Positions 1 through 8,915 of a stretch of DNA of 64,000 nt are shown here, piece after piece. The notes under the pieces are model-generated. The model did not search any database and was not told the origin of the DNA. It worked only from the letters and a program-made list of their open reading frames with translations. The DNA is taken from assembly GCF_004362395.1 (NCBI RefSeq), contig NZ_SNWE01000019.1, positions 18,695 to 82,694 on the forward strand, written 5' to 3'. Positions within the stretch are counted from its first letter, which is position 1. Every line of letters starts with the position of its first letter. This DNA comes from Salegentibacter sp. 24 (GTDB taxonomy: Bacteria > Bacteroidota > Bacteroidia > Flavobacteriales > Flavobacteriaceae). Position numbers and translations under genes: made by a program.

Positions 1-636
1 GATGCCCACGCTGGAAGCAGTGCTGAAAACCCTATTCGTGAAGATGCTTTTGAGCTGAGTGAGATTGAAAAAGTTGCGCTCATCAACAAGGATGTAAAAC
101 ATATTATGGAAACTTTAGGTCTTGATCTTACCGATGACAGCCTTAAAGGAACTCCTCAAAGGGTAGCAAAAATGTTCGTAAATGAAATTTTTGCAGGATT
201 GAACCCCGAGAGAAAACCCATTGCCTCTACTTTTGAGAACAAGTATAAATACGGCGAAATGCTGGTGGAAAAGAATATTACCGTGTATTCGACCTGCGAG
301 CACCATTTGCTTCCTATCGTTGGTAAGGCCCACGTGGCCTATATTTCAAAAGGTCGGGTAATAGGACTATCTAAAATGAACCGGATTGTAGATTATTTCG
401 CGAAAAGGCCTCAGGTACAGGAACGAATGACCATGCAGATTGTTCAGGAGTTACAAAAAGCACTGGGCACTCCAGATGTAGCCTGTGTGGTTGATGCCAA
501 GCACCTGTGCGTGAACAGTCGTGGAATTAGAGATATAGACAGCAGTACCGTCACCAGTGAATTCGGCGGGGCCTTCAAAGAAAAATCCGTGAAACGGGAA
601 TTTCTTGACTATATAAAACTGGATACTTCCTTTTAA
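1..636 (+). CDS. folE: GTP cyclohydrolase I, 5' end cut by window edge
   Basis: Converts GTP to 7,8-dihydroneopterin triphosphate, the first step of tetrahydrofolate synthesis, in the cytoplasm. The reading frame is open from base 1, so the start codon lies outside the window; 211 residues are visible, and the ATG at 106 is internal rather than the start. The family hallmarks are present: the zinc-binding Cys of the CEHH motif (295-306), the GLSKMNRIVDYFAKRPQVQE stretch that follows it, and the second zinc Cys in KHLCVNSRG near the C terminus. The stop lies 35 bases before cysS on the same strand, so the two may be co-transcribed. Identification is secure; only the N terminus is missing. Confidence 0.96.
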   Translation, partial: DAHAGSSAENPIREDAFELSEIEKVALINKDVKHIMETLGLDLTDDSLKGTPQRVAKMFVNEIFAGLNPERKPIASTFENKYKYGEMLVEKNITVYSTCEHHLLPIVGKAHVAYISKGRVIGLSKMNRIVDYFAKRPQVQERMTMQIVQELQKALGTPDVACVVDAKHLCVNSRGIRDIDSSTVTSEFGGAFKEKSVKREFLDYIKLDTSF

Positions 637-671
637 ATATTTTCTTTTTTAATAACCAACACTAACTATCT

Positions 672-2156
672 ATGGCGCTTTACCAGGAACAGAGCTTGAA
701 AATATACAATTCTATGAGCGGGGAAAAGGAAATCTTTGAACCGATAAACGAAGGTAACGTTGGAATGTATGTTTGCGGCCCTACTGTATACAGTAATGTT
801 CATTTAGGTAATTGCCGAACCTTTATCTCCTTTGACCTTGTATTTCGTTATTTGAAACACCTTGGATATAAAGTGAGATACGTCAGGAACATCACCGATG
901 CCGGCCATTTGGAAAATGATGCCGACAGCGGGGAAGACAGGATTGCCAAGAAGGCGCGCCTGGAACAGATTGAACCCATGGAGGTCGTACAACGCTACAC
1001 CATAGATTTCCATAACATCCTGCAAAAATTCAACAATTTACCGCCAAGTATTGAACCCACGGCAACCGGTCATATTGTGGAGCAAATAGAAATCGTAAAA
1101 ACCATTATAGAAAAGGGATTCGCCTACCAGGTAAACGGTTCTGTTTATTTTGACGTAAAAAAATTCAATGAAACCAACCATTATGGCAAATTAAGCGGTA
1201 GGGATATTGAAAATATGATCGCTAATACCCGCGAACTTGCCGCGCAGAGCGATAAGAAAAATCCCCAGGATTTTGCGCTTTGGAAAAAAGCGGAACCCCA
1301 GCATATTATGCGCTGGCCGTCCCCCTGGAGTGATGGATTTCCCGGATGGCATTTAGAATGTACGGTGATGAGCACCAAATATCTAGGGGAAGAATTTGAT
1401 ATTCACGGCGGGGGAATGGATTTAAAATTCCCACACCATGAATGTGAAATTGCCCAGGGAGAGGCAGCTACTGGGAAAAACCCGGTTCATTACTGGCTGC
1501 ACGCCAATATGCTCACCTTAAATGGTAAGAAAATGGCTAAAAGTACCGGGAACAATATTCTTCCGGAAGAAATTTTCTCCGGAAACAATGATATTTTAGA
1601 GAAGCCGTTTTCACCAAATGTGACCAGGTTTTTTATGCTTCAGGCGAATTACCGAAGCATCCTGGATTTTTCAGATGAAGCTTTAAAAGCTAGCGAAAAA
1701 GGCTTTAACCGGTTAATGGATGCCTATCATTTAATTGAAGAGCTCCCGGTTTCCGGGAAATCAAGCCTTGATATCAAGACCTGGAAACAATCTTGTTACG
1801 ATGCGATGAATGATGATTTCAACAGCCCGATTTTAATTGCCCGGCTTTTCGATGCGGTTAAAATGATCAATAACATAAAGGAGGGGGCGGCAACCATTAC
1901 TGCGGAAGATAAAGATGAACTTGAGAAAACCATGTCGGCTTTTATGTTTGATGTCCTGGGACTTTTAGATCAGGTTTCTGAAAATAATGACACCTCTGAT
2001 AAGCTTTCCTCAACGATAGAATTACTGATAAAACTTCGCGCTGAAGCCAGGAATAATAAAGATTTCGCTTTAAGCGATCAAATAAGGGATCAACTACAGG
2101 AATTAGGAATTCAGCTTAAAGACGGAAAAGAGGGTACTACTTTTAGTATAAAATAA
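672..2156 (+). CDS. cysS: Cysteinyl-tRNA synthetase
   Basis: Class I aminoacyl-tRNA synthetase that charges tRNA-Cys using ATP. The 494-residue length fits the family. Visible motifs: Cys35 in VCGPTVY (first zinc ligand), the HIGH-type signature HLGN at 44-47, Cys230, the HHECE zinc site at about 255-259, and the KMSKS-type loop KMAKS at 287-291. The last ~100 residues form the helical DALR-type anticodon-binding region. The ATG is chosen because the conserved N terminus follows directly; no Shine-Dalgarno sequence is seen, as is normal in this phylum. In flavobacteria cysS is commonly followed by yidD and lgt; here a GNAT gene separates them. Confidence 0.97.
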   Translation: MALYQEQSLKIYNSMSGEKEIFEPINEGNVGMYVCGPTVYSNVHLGNCRTFISFDLVFRYLKHLGYKVRYVRNITDAGHLENDADSGEDRIAKKARLEQIEPMEVVQRYTIDFHNILQKFNNLPPSIEPTATGHIVEQIEIVKTIIEKGFAYQVNGSVYFDVKKFNETNHYGKLSGRDIENMIANTRELAAQSDKKNPQDFALWKKAEPQHIMRWPSPWSDGFPGWHLECTVMSTKYLGEEFDIHGGGMDLKFPHHECEIAQGEAATGKNPVHYWLHANMLTLNGKKMAKSTGNNILPEEIFSGNNDILEKPFSPNVTRFFMLQANYRSILDFSDEALKASEKGFNRLMDAYHLIEELPVSGKSSLDIKTWKQSCYDAMNDDFNSPILIARLFDAVKMINNIKEGAATITAEDKDELEKTMSAFMFDVLGLLDQVSENNDTSDKLSSTIELLIKLRAEARNNKDFALSDQIRDQLQELGIQLKDGKEGTTFSIK

Positions 2157-2226
2157 TTTTCAAAGCAAAGGTGAAACGATGTTGGAACCTGTCTCAAATC
2201 AAAACTTAGAGATTGTGCTAGCTTAG

Positions 2227-2301
2227 CGGATTTTTCTGCGGACAATCATGTGCGTTCGTACATTTTTTATACAGGAGGCTGCGCGTAATGCAAAAAATCC
2301 G
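2227..2301. repeat. Imperfect inverted repeat with internal hairpin before the GNAT gene
   Basis: Arms CGGATTTTTCTGC (2227-2239) and GCAAAAAATCCG (2290-2301) are near-exact inverted copies separated by about 50 bases. Between them ATGTGCGTTCGTACAT (2249-2264) folds into a smaller hairpin with one G-T pair. The element ends four bases before the GNAT start codon and follows the cysS stop by 70 bases. It is too structured and too short of T runs for an ordinary terminator. It could be a recombination site or the footprint of the event that brought in the GNAT gene, or a miniature repeat found elsewhere in the genome; the sequence alone cannot decide. Confidence 0.55.
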
Positions 2302-2304
2302 ATT

Positions 2305-2868
2305 ATGAAAGGAGAATTAGAGACTAATCGATTGAACTTAAAACTAATAACGATATCGGATTTAGAAAAAATACACGAATTGCTCTCATTACCCGAAACT
2401 GACAAATTCAATACTTTAGGGATTCCAACAAATATTAGGGAAACTGAAAAAATATTGGAGGAGTTGATAACTAAAAATAACAACGGAAAAGAAACAAATT
2501 TTACTTTTAAGGTTGAGCTCAAGGATGAAAAATCTTTTATTGGACTTCTTTCATTAAACTTGGGAAATCCAAAATTTAAGAGTGCCGAAGTTTGGTATAA
2601 ATTTCACTCTCATTTTTGGAACAAAGGATATGCAACTGAATCGTTATACAGAATTCTTGAATTTGGATTCGAGGAACTCAAATTACATCGGATCGAAGCT
2701 GGTTGCGCTGTTGATAATATTGGAAGTATTCGGATTTTAGAAAAAGTTGGTATGACAAAGGAGGGTAGGAAAAGGAAAGTTTTGCCTCTTAAAGATGGTT
2801 GGTCTGACAATTTTGAATATGCGATTTTATCATCAGACCCAAAAAACACAGTACTCAACAAGATATAA
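2305..2868 (+). CDS. GNAT-family N-acetyltransferase (RimJ/RimL-like)
   Basis: A 187-residue acetyl-CoA-dependent acetyltransferase of the Acetyltransf_3 type. It opens with the typical ETNRLNLK segment, has the strand [17 protein letters not shown] that carries the acetyl-CoA-binding turn, and ends with the family pattern [23 protein letters not shown] followed by EGRKRK. The substrate cannot be told. I chose the ATG at 2305 rather than 2248, because the upstream codons run through the inverted repeat and do not resemble the family. The gene is visibly richer in A+T than cysS, yidD and lgt, and it splits an otherwise tight cysS-yidD-lgt arrangement, ending only five bases before yidD. This suggests later acquisition (inference). 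Confidence 0.85.
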   Translation: MKGELETNRLNLKLITISDLEKIHELLSLPETDKFNTLGIPTNIRETEKILEELITKNNNGKETNFTFKVELKDEKSFIGLLSLNLGNPKFKSAEVWYKFHSHFWNKGYATESLYRILEFGFEELKLHRIEAGCAVDNIGSIRILEKVGMTKEGRKRKVLPLKDGWSDNFEYAILSSDPKNTVLNKI

Positions 2869-2873
2869 CAAAG

Positions 2874-3119
2874 ATGCTTAAAAAATACCTGGCATATCCG
2901 TTTATTCTGTTGGTGAAATTTTACCAGAATTTTATTTCCCCACTTACCCCAGCCACCTGCAGGTACACACCCACCTGTTCCCAGTACAGTTTAACCGCTC
3001 TGCAGCGCTTTGGTGTTTTTAAAGGGGGATGGTTAAGCTTAAAACGTATTTTTAGTTGTAATCCCTGGGGAGGCAAGGGTTATGACCCGGTTCCCGAAAA
3101 AACAGAAACCAAAAGATAG
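2874..3119 (+). CDS. yidD: Membrane protein insertion efficiency factor YidD
   Basis: Small (81-residue) membrane-associated protein of the YidD/DUF37 family, thought to assist YidC-dependent insertion of inner-membrane proteins. The family core is complete: an amphipathic N-terminal helix, then [15 protein letters not shown] with its paired cysteines, then the tryptophan- and lysine-rich [17 protein letters not shown] and the GYDPVP ending. Length and layout match the family. It is followed by lgt after 50 bases on the same strand, so both neighbours act in membrane protein or lipoprotein biogenesis. Confidence 0.95.
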   Translation: MLKKYLAYPFILLVKFYQNFISPLTPATCRYTPTCSQYSLTALQRFGVFKGGWLSLKRIFSCNPWGGKGYDPVPEKTETKR

Positions 3120-3169
3120 GGCAACTACTTGCAAATATGTATCTTTACCCTACTAATCAATTTTAATTT

Positions 3170-3991
3170 ATGCTTATTAACGCCATTACCTGGAGCCCTT
3201 CGGAAGGTTTAGACTTAGGTTTTTTTACCCTTCACTATTACAGTTTGATGTTTTTGATAGCCTTTGGACTTGGCTGGTATATTATGAAAAGTATTTTCAT
3301 AAGGGAAAAAATCGCGATCGAAAAATTAGATTCTCTCTTTATTTATACCGTTCTGGCTACCCTTATTGGTGCAAGACTGGGACACGTGATTTTTTATGAC
3401 TGGGATTATTTTCAGAACCATTTATTGGAAATCTTCTTACCGGTTCGTTTTGAACCGGAATTTGAATTTACAGGCTTCAGAGGGCTGGCTAGCCACGGTG
3501 CCGCCATTGGTATCATTATCTCGATGTACCTGTACCGAAAAAGAGTGCTTAATAAACCCGTGCTTTGGATACTAGACCGGATTGTGATCCCGGTAGCCAG
3601 TGGGGCCATTTTTGTCAGAATAGGCAATTTTTTAAACTCGGAGATTATAGGAAAACCCACCAACTCTGATTATGGGATCATTTTCGCTAATTTAGGCGAG
3701 ACTTTCCCCAGGCATCCTGCACAGTTATATGAATCTTTCTGCTATTTACTTATCTTTATAATCCTGTGGTATTTATACTGGAAGACCGAAAAACGCCATA
3801 AAATAGGTTATATTTTCGGCTTGTTCCTGGTTTTATTATGGACGGTTAGGTTCTTTATTGAATTTATAAAAGAAGCTCAGGTTGAAGAGCGTACCACCTG
3901 GTTATTAAACACGGGCCAGTGGCTGAGTATACCATTTATAATTGCCGGGCTTTACTTTATGTACAGGCCGACCAAACCAAGAACCGTATGA
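3170..3991 (+). CDS. lgt: Prolipoprotein diacylglyceryl transferase
   Basis: Inner-membrane enzyme that transfers diacylglycerol from phosphatidylglycerol to the lipobox cysteine of prolipoproteins, the first step of lipoprotein maturation. The 273-residue protein has about seven hydrophobic segments. Signature residues include the HGAAIG motif at 109-114 and the Lgt signature RIGNFLNSEIIGKP from Arg150, plus HPAQLYE further on. The stop codon overlaps the start of the next gene, a lipoprotein, in an ATGA arrangement, so the two are almost certainly translationally coupled; the product of the second gene is itself an Lgt substrate. Confidence 0.97.
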   Translation: MLINAITWSPSEGLDLGFFTLHYYSLMFLIAFGLGWYIMKSIFIREKIAIEKLDSLFIYTVLATLIGARLGHVIFYDWDYFQNHLLEIFLPVRFEPEFEFTGFRGLASHGAAIGIIISMYLYRKRVLNKPVLWILDRIVIPVASGAIFVRIGNFLNSEIIGKPTNSDYGIIFANLGETFPRHPAQLYESFCYLLIFIILWYLYWKTEKRHKIGYIFGLFLVLLWTVRFFIEFIKEAQVEERTTWLLNTGQWLSIPFIIAGLYFMYRPTKPRTV

Positions 3992-4482
3992 TACGTAAAT
4001 CCATAATTTTATCTTCCATTTTGGTGGCTTCTATACTATCCTCCTGTAAGGACGACGGGGATCAGCAGGCACCTATTGAAACCGAAGAAATACGTTTTAC
4101 AAAAGAAGGGGAGGCAACGCTGCTTAAGCCCAACGGGGATACCATAAAACAAATAGACATCGAAATTGCCGATAATTCATATGAACGCCAGACAGGTTTA
4201 ATGTATCGCAAAAGTATGGAGGATCAGCAGGGGATGCTGTTTATTTATGAAGATGAGGCCCCCAGGGCATTTTATATGAAAAACACCAATATTCCCTTAG
4301 ATATCATTTATTATGGTGCAGATAGTACGGCCGTGAGTTTTCAAAAGAATGCTCAGCCTAATGATGAAACCTCCTTACCCTCCGAATTACCAGCCCAGTA
4401 TGTTCTCGAGTTAAATGCAGGACTTGCTGAGGATTGGAATATAGAAGTTGGTGATAAAATAGATTTTAAGCGAATCGATTAG
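3988..4482 (+). CDS. DUF192 family lipoprotein
   Basis: A 164-residue exported lipoprotein of the DUF192 family; molecular function is not established. The start at 3988 is chosen over an in-frame ATG at 3919 because it gives a proper lipoprotein signal (MIRKSIILSS, hydrophobic core, lipobox ILSSC with Cys at about 19) and overlaps the lgt stop as ATGA. The DUF192 core follows: the RQTGLMYRKSM segment, QGMLFIYE, then RAFYMKNTNIPLDIIY, and a C-terminal VLELNAGLAEDWNI segment. The lipobox Cys predicts anchoring in the periplasmic face of a membrane. Confidence 0.88.
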   Translation: MIRKSIILSSILVASILSSCKDDGDQQAPIETEEIRFTKEGEATLLKPNGDTIKQIDIEIADNSYERQTGLMYRKSMEDQQGMLFIYEDEAPRAFYMKNTNIPLDIIYYGADSTAVSFQKNAQPNDETSLPSELPAQYVLELNAGLAEDWNIEVGDKIDFKRID

Positions 4483-4671
4483 TTTTATTGTAAACTCCAT
4501 TTTCAACTAGCCTTTTCCTCAATTAGAAAAGAGAGACCCTTATAGGTACTTCTGCATTTAGCTGTCTCCCATATCAGGGACTAGGCTCCCTTCTGATTTC
4601 AAATACCATTTTAAGCAGCCTTATGATCAAATTCAAAAAGCCATTGATCATCTTTTCATAAAGCTATTAAA

Positions 4672-4699
4672 ACAAAAAAGCGCTCCATTTCTGGAACGC
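4672..4699 (-). terminator. Terminator of secDF
   Basis: Read on the minus strand, an 8-bp stem (arms 4692-4699 and 4680-4687, seven of eight pairs) with a four-base loop is followed by a run of six T (complement of AAAAAA ending at 4679). It lies 30 bases past the secDF stop. Confidence 0.75.
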
Positions 4700-4729
4700 A
4701 ATTTTGATTATATACCTTTAAAGGAGAGC

Positions 4730-7700
4730 CTAAACAGTAGTTTCCTTAGCTTCTTCTTCAGTTTTCTTTTTCTTTTCAATCTTTGATTTGTCACTTACAC
4801 TATCATACATCACAGGAGTCGCAATAAATAAAGATGAATAAGTACCTACGATCACCCCAATAATCAAGGCAAACATAAAGCCTCTGATGCTTTCTCCTCC
4901 AAAGATGAAGATGGCAAGCAATACAATCAAGGTCGTAAGCGAGGTGTTCAGGGTACGGCTAATGGTACTATCCAAAGCGGTATTTACCGTTCTGCCTAAT
5001 GGCCAGCTGGTATGTTCATTAACAAACTCCCTGATCCTGTCAAATACAACTACCGTATCGTTCAATGAATAACCGATTACCGTTAGGATTGCTGCGATAA
5101 AGGCCTGGTTGATTTCCATGCTAAAGGGCATTACTTTGTAAAGCAATGAGAATATACCTAAAACGATGATAACATCGTGAGCAACAGCAACCACGGCACC
5201 AATACTAAACTGCCATTTCCTAAATCGCAATAGGATGTAAAGGAAAATAACTACCAGGGATCCCAGGATCGCCCAGAAAGAGTCATTTTTAATATCATCG
5301 GCAATAGTAGGCCCCACTTTCATGGATTGCATAATACCAACCTCTTTTGCAGCTCCTCCAGCGGTAAAATCTTCGAAACTAAGATCGGCCGGAAGATATG
5401 GTTGAAGGGCTTCAAACATGGTCTGCTGGATCTCCTTATCCACAGCGGTACTTTCTTCTTCAACCTTATACTTGGTAGTAATCTTTAACTGGTTATCCGG
5501 ACCAAAGGTTTTTGCCTCGGCACTTCCGAATTCAGCAACCAGGGCACGTTCAACTTCTGTTGGATTCACATCCTGCTCAAAACGTACGGTATAGGTTCTA
5601 CCTCCCACGAAATCAACCCCCGGGTTAAGGCCCTGTACCAACAGAGAACCAAGGCTGATAATGATTAATATCCCGGAGAAAATATAAGCTAGTTTACGTT
5701 TTTTCAACCAATCTACTTTTACATTTCTGAAAAGATTTTTAGTTGCTCCTGTAGCAAAATCAAGGGTTTTTCCTTTTTTACCATATCCGTCAATGAATAA
5801 CCTGGTTATAAAAATTGCGGTAAACAAAGAAGTAGCAATACCTATTAATAAAGTAGTTGCAAAACCTTTGATCGGGCCGGTACCCAGAATCAATAAGATA
5901 AAGGCAGTTAAGCCGGTAGTAATGTTGGCATCAAGAATAGAGGAAAGCGCATTACTAAAACCGTCTTTAATGGCATCCTTTTGCATTTTGCCTTTGGCGA
6001 GTTCTTCCCGGATCCTTTCGAAAATAAGGACATTAGCATCCACCGAGATACCAATGGTTAAAACAATACCGGCAATTCCAGGTAAAGTTAATACGGCACC
6101 TAAACCGGCAAGGATTCCGAAGATAAACAGGATATTCAATACCAGGGCAACATCGGCGAAAAGGCCGGCCTTACCATAGTAAAAAACCATCCATAACAAT
6201 ACCAGAACCAGGGCGATCCCAAAGGACCACATCCCGCTGTTTATTGCTTCCTGACCTAAACTTGGTCCTATAATTTCACTTTGAATTATTTCTGCAGAAG
6301 CAGGAAGCTTACCTGCTCTTAGCACATTGGCCAGATCCTGACCTTCGGTTATGCTGAAGTCTCCAGAAATCTCACTTCTCCCACCTGAAATAGGCCCGGT
6401 AGAAACTCCGGGAGCAGAATAAACCGTGTTATCTAAAACAATGGCAATATTGCTTTGTTGTGATGAAGCCTGCCCGGTCATATCTTCCCAAATCTTGGCT
6501 CCAGTACCGTCCATTTGCATGGACACGGCAATACGGCCCATCTGGTCGTAAGTTTGTTGGGCATCAGTGATCACGTCCCCACTAAGTGGTGGCTCCATAT
6601 CCCTATTCCCCTTTAATGCATAAAGCCCTACAACACCTTCATCCTGGGGAATACCCCAGGCAAATTTAGCGTAACGCTGGTCTGCCGGAAGTAAAGATCT
6701 TACCTGGGGCGTAGCAAGGTATTTATTTACCGTCGCAGTATCCTCCACGGCAAAATAGGCCAAAACAGGACCTCCCTGAAAGCCTGGGCTTTCAATGAGT
6801 TCAAATAAAGGATTGTTAGCCGTATTTACCTCGGTGGAATCTTCACTTTCCGCAAGTAAGGCATCAATATCGTTTGCTCCTTCAGTAGCCGTAGTGTCGG
6901 TTGGAGTGGTAGTTTCTTCACTCTTTTTATCTACAATATCCTTAAGTACATTATTAGCCTGGGCTAAAAAGTTACCTAAGGCAGTATTTTTATATACGTG
7001 CCAGAATTCAAGTTGCGCAGTACTCTGCAACAAACTTTGTACCCTGTTAATATCTTTAGCACCTGGTAATTCTACCAGGATTCTTCCTGAATTTCCTAAA
7101 CGCTGAATATTGGGTTGGGTTACCCCAAATTTATCGATACGTTTTCTAAGTACTTCAAAAGCTGAAGTAATAGACTCATCGACCTTTCTCCTAATTACAG
7201 TTTCCACCTCTTCATTAGACATCTCGAAGTTGATCTCATCGCTTAATGTTTTATTTGCAAAAACATCAGGAGATGCAAGTCGGGCATCAGGGATATCGTT
7301 AAAAGCCTCGAAGAAAAGGTTTATATAATCTTCCTGGCTATCCTTTGAAGCTTCCTCTGCTTCATTTAAAGCCTGATTAAACGCAGGGTCGTCGGTATTA
7401 TTAGCTAAGCCGGCCAGGATATCTTTTACCGAAATTTGAAGAATCACATTGATTCCCCCCTTCAGGTCAAGCCCCTTATTCAGCTCCTTGTCTTTGGCCT
7501 CACTATAGGTAATACCGGCAATAATCTCCTCATCCGCTATGGAATCGAGATAATTTTGCTCTTCAACATCTCTCAATGCTGAATAATCCTCTACATTTTC
7601 GCTAATTTCTTGCGTGGCAAAATCTTCAGCTTCACTTTCTACATCATTGGTAATAAAAGTAAAAGACAACTGGTATATACATACCAGTCCAAATAAAATT

Positions 7701-7732
7701 GCAAAAACCTTAATCAGTCCTTTGTTCTGCAT
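4730..7732 (-). CDS. secDF: Fused protein translocase subunit SecDF
   Basis: Proton-motive-force-driven partner of SecYEG that helps pull exported proteins through the inner membrane. The 1000-residue protein fuses SecD (to about residue 640) and SecF (from about 680), each with the expected membrane bundles. SecD motifs: GLDLKGG at 87-93, RKRIDKFGVTQPNIQ at 196-210, and the membrane helix VDANVLIFERIREE; SecF: LNPGVDFVGGRTY near 700 and GYSLNDTVVVFDRIRE. Bacteroidota usually carry this fusion. Residues about 268-306 form a Thr/Asp/Glu-rich low-complexity insertion in the periplasmic domain. A clear promoter lies upstream and a terminator downstream, so it appears to be a single-gene unit. 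Confidence 0.97.
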   Translation of the reverse strand: MQNKGLIKVFAILFGLVCIYQLSFTFITNDVESEAEDFATQEISENVEDYSALRDVEEQNYLDSIADEEIIAGITYSEAKDKELNKGLDLKGGINVILQISVKDILAGLANNTDDPAFNQALNEAEEASKDSQEDYINLFFEAFNDIPDARLASPDVFANKTLSDEINFEMSNEEVETVIRRKVDESITSAFEVLRKRIDKFGVTQPNIQRLGNSGRILVELPGAKDINRVQSLLQSTAQLEFWHVYKNTALGNFLAQANNVLKDIVDKKSEETTTPTDTTATEGANDIDALLAESEDSTEVNTANNPLFELIESPGFQGGPVLAYFAVEDTATVNKYLATPQVRSLLPADQRYAKFAWGIPQDEGVVGLYALKGNRDMEPPLSGDVITDAQQTYDQMGRIAVSMQMDGTGAKIWEDMTGQASSQQSNIAIVLDNTVYSAPGVSTGPISGGRSEISGDFSITEGQDLANVLRAGKLPASAEIIQSEIIGPSLGQEAINSGMWSFGIALVLVLLWMVFYYGKAGLFADVALVLNILFIFGILAGLGAVLTLPGIAGIVLTIGISVDANVLIFERIREELAKGKMQKDAIKDGFSNALSSILDANITTGLTAFILLILGTGPIKGFATTLLIGIATSLFTAIFITRLFIDGYGKKGKTLDFATGATKNLFRNVKVDWLKKRKLAYIFSGILIIISLGSLLVQGLNPGVDFVGGRTYTVRFEQDVNPTEVERALVAEFGSAEAKTFGPDNQLKITTKYKVEEESTAVDKEIQQTMFEALQPYLPADLSFEDFTAGGAAKEVGIMQSMKVGPTIADDIKNDSFWAILGSLVVIFLYILLRFRKWQFSIGAVVAVAHDVIIVLGIFSLLYKVMPFSMEINQAFIAAILTVIGYSLNDTVVVFDRIREFVNEHTSWPLGRTVNTALDSTISRTLNTSLTTLIVLLAIFIFGGESIRGFMFALIIGVIVGTYSSLFIATPVMYDSVSDKSKIEKKKKTEEEAKETTV

Positions 7733-7775
7733 TATTCCTTAAATTATAATTAATTAGGTCGATTTTAAAAACGGA

Positions 7776-7806
7776 CAAATATAGGGTTTCAAAAATGAAA
7801 TGCCAA
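7776..7806 (-). promoter_or_regulatory. Promoter of secDF (Bacteroidota type)
   Basis: On the minus strand TTG (7804-7806), a 20-base spacer and TATATTTG (7776-7783) match the Bacteroidota housekeeping promoter TTG-N19-21-TAnnTTTG exactly. The start codon is 43 bases further on. Confidence 0.75.
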
Positions 7807-7840
7807 CAATTTTTTTTTGAATAATTTAACTTTTAAACAT

Positions 7841-7868
7841 AAAAAAGACCGCGTAATTAGCGGCCTTT
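7841..7868 (-). terminator. Terminator of mdh
   Basis: On the minus strand GGCCGC and GCGGTC pair (one G-T) around a seven-base loop and are followed by six T. It lies about 30 bases after the mdh stop and ahead of the secDF promoter. Confidence 0.85.
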
Positions 7869-7897
7869 CTTGTTATATTTTAAAGCTTTATACGTGC

Positions 7898-8824
7898 TTA
7901 AAGTTCTAGAAGCGCATTGGTTTTCTTCACGCCTTCAGCACTTTCCTTAATTTTATTAGCCTCGGCATCATCCAGTTCAATCTCTACGATCTTCTCAAGC
8001 CCCTCTTTTCCTAGAATTGCAGGAACGCCAATACAAATATCATTCAGGCCATATTCCCCCTGTAGCATGGCCGAACAAGGGAACATTTTTTTCTGGTCAC
8101 AGGCAATGGCCTGTACAAGGGCAGACACTGCTGCTCCAGGGGCATACCAGGCACTGGTTCCTAATAACTTGGTTAGGGTTGCACCCCCAACTTTAGTGTC
8201 TTCAGAAACCTGGTTTAAGCGGTCTTCAGATAAAAAGGCTGAAACCGGAACTGAATTTCTTGTAGCCAACCTTGTTAAAGGCACCATCCCGGTATCACTA
8301 TGGCCTCCGATTACCATCCCATCCACATCTGATGGAGGACAATCTAAAGCTTCGCTCAGTCGATACTTGAAACGTGCACTGTCTAAAGCTCCACCCATTC
8401 CAATAATTTTATTTTTTGGAAGTCCTGTAGTTTTATGCACCAGGTAAGTCATCGTATCCATTGGATTGCTTACCACGATTAAGGTTACATTTGGAGAGTG
8501 CTTGATAAGGTTTGAAGAAACTTCTTTTACAATTCCCGCGTTTATTCCGATTAATTCCTCACGTGTCATTCCCGGTTTACGGGGAATACCACTGGTAATT
8601 ACTGCCACATCACTGCCTGCAGTTTTAGAATAATCGTTTGTGGTCCCTGTAATTTTAGTATCAAATCCATTGAGGGTTGCGGTTTGCATCAAATCCATCG
8701 CTTTACCTTCGGCTACTCCATCTTTAATATCGAGTAAAACCACTTCCGAAGCAAAATCTTTAATGGCAACATATTCCGCACAACTTGCCCCAACGGCACC
8801 TGCTCCTACTATAGTAACTTTCAT
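7898..8824 (-). CDS. mdh: Malate dehydrogenase
   Basis: NAD-dependent oxidation of malate to oxaloacetate in the citric acid cycle. The 308-residue length and the GAGAVG nucleotide-binding loop (7-12) place it in the LDH-like group of malate dehydrogenases. Key residues are visible: Asp32 (NAD preference), substrate arginines Arg82 and Arg88 in the PRKPGMTRE loop, Asp148 and Arg151 in GGALDSAR, and the catalytic His175 in GGHSDTG. It has its own terminator and about 90 bases of upstream sequence, so it is probably transcribed alone. Confidence 0.97.
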   Translation of the reverse strand: MKVTIVGAGAVGASCAEYVAIKDFASEVVLLDIKDGVAEGKAMDLMQTATLNGFDTKITGTTNDYSKTAGSDVAVITSGIPRKPGMTREELIGINAGIVKEVSSNLIKHSPNVTLIVVSNPMDTMTYLVHKTTGLPKNKIIGMGGALDSARFKYRLSEALDCPPSDVDGMVIGGHSDTGMVPLTRLATRNSVPVSAFLSEDRLNQVSEDTKVGGATLTKLLGTSAWYAPGAAVSALVQAIACDQKKMFPCSAMLQGEYGLNDICIGVPAILGKEGLEKIVEIELDDAEANKIKESAEGVKKTNALLEL

Positions 8825-8915
8825 CTTATATTTTATTTAAATCGATTAATATTTGAACCCAAAAATACAAATATTGGTATAGTATTACTATAAGATATGG
8901 TTAAAACTATAGGTT

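Noticed and set aside
2248..2304. Upstream ATG (2248) as start of the GNAT protein
   Set aside because: It would translate the inverted repeat and add residues not seen in the family; ATG 2305 leads straight into the conserved N terminus.
2160..2305. Integron attachment site (attC) upstream of the GNAT gene
   Set aside because: The arms lack the conserved core RYYYAAC/GTTRRRY sites, and no integrase is present in the window.
2223..2522. Minus-strand open frame across the inverted repeat and GNAT gene
   Set aside because: Antisense shadow of the GNAT coding sequence; no signal of its own.
5793..6179. Open reading frame of 128 codons on the plus strand inside secDF
   Set aside because: It lies fully antisense to the SecD membrane region; long antisense frames are a by-product of the codon use there, and the product has no family features or start signals.
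8878..8892. Palindrome TATAGTA-T-TACTATA upstream of mdh
   Set aside because: Seven-base A+T-rich arms with a one-base centre; cannot be told from chance.
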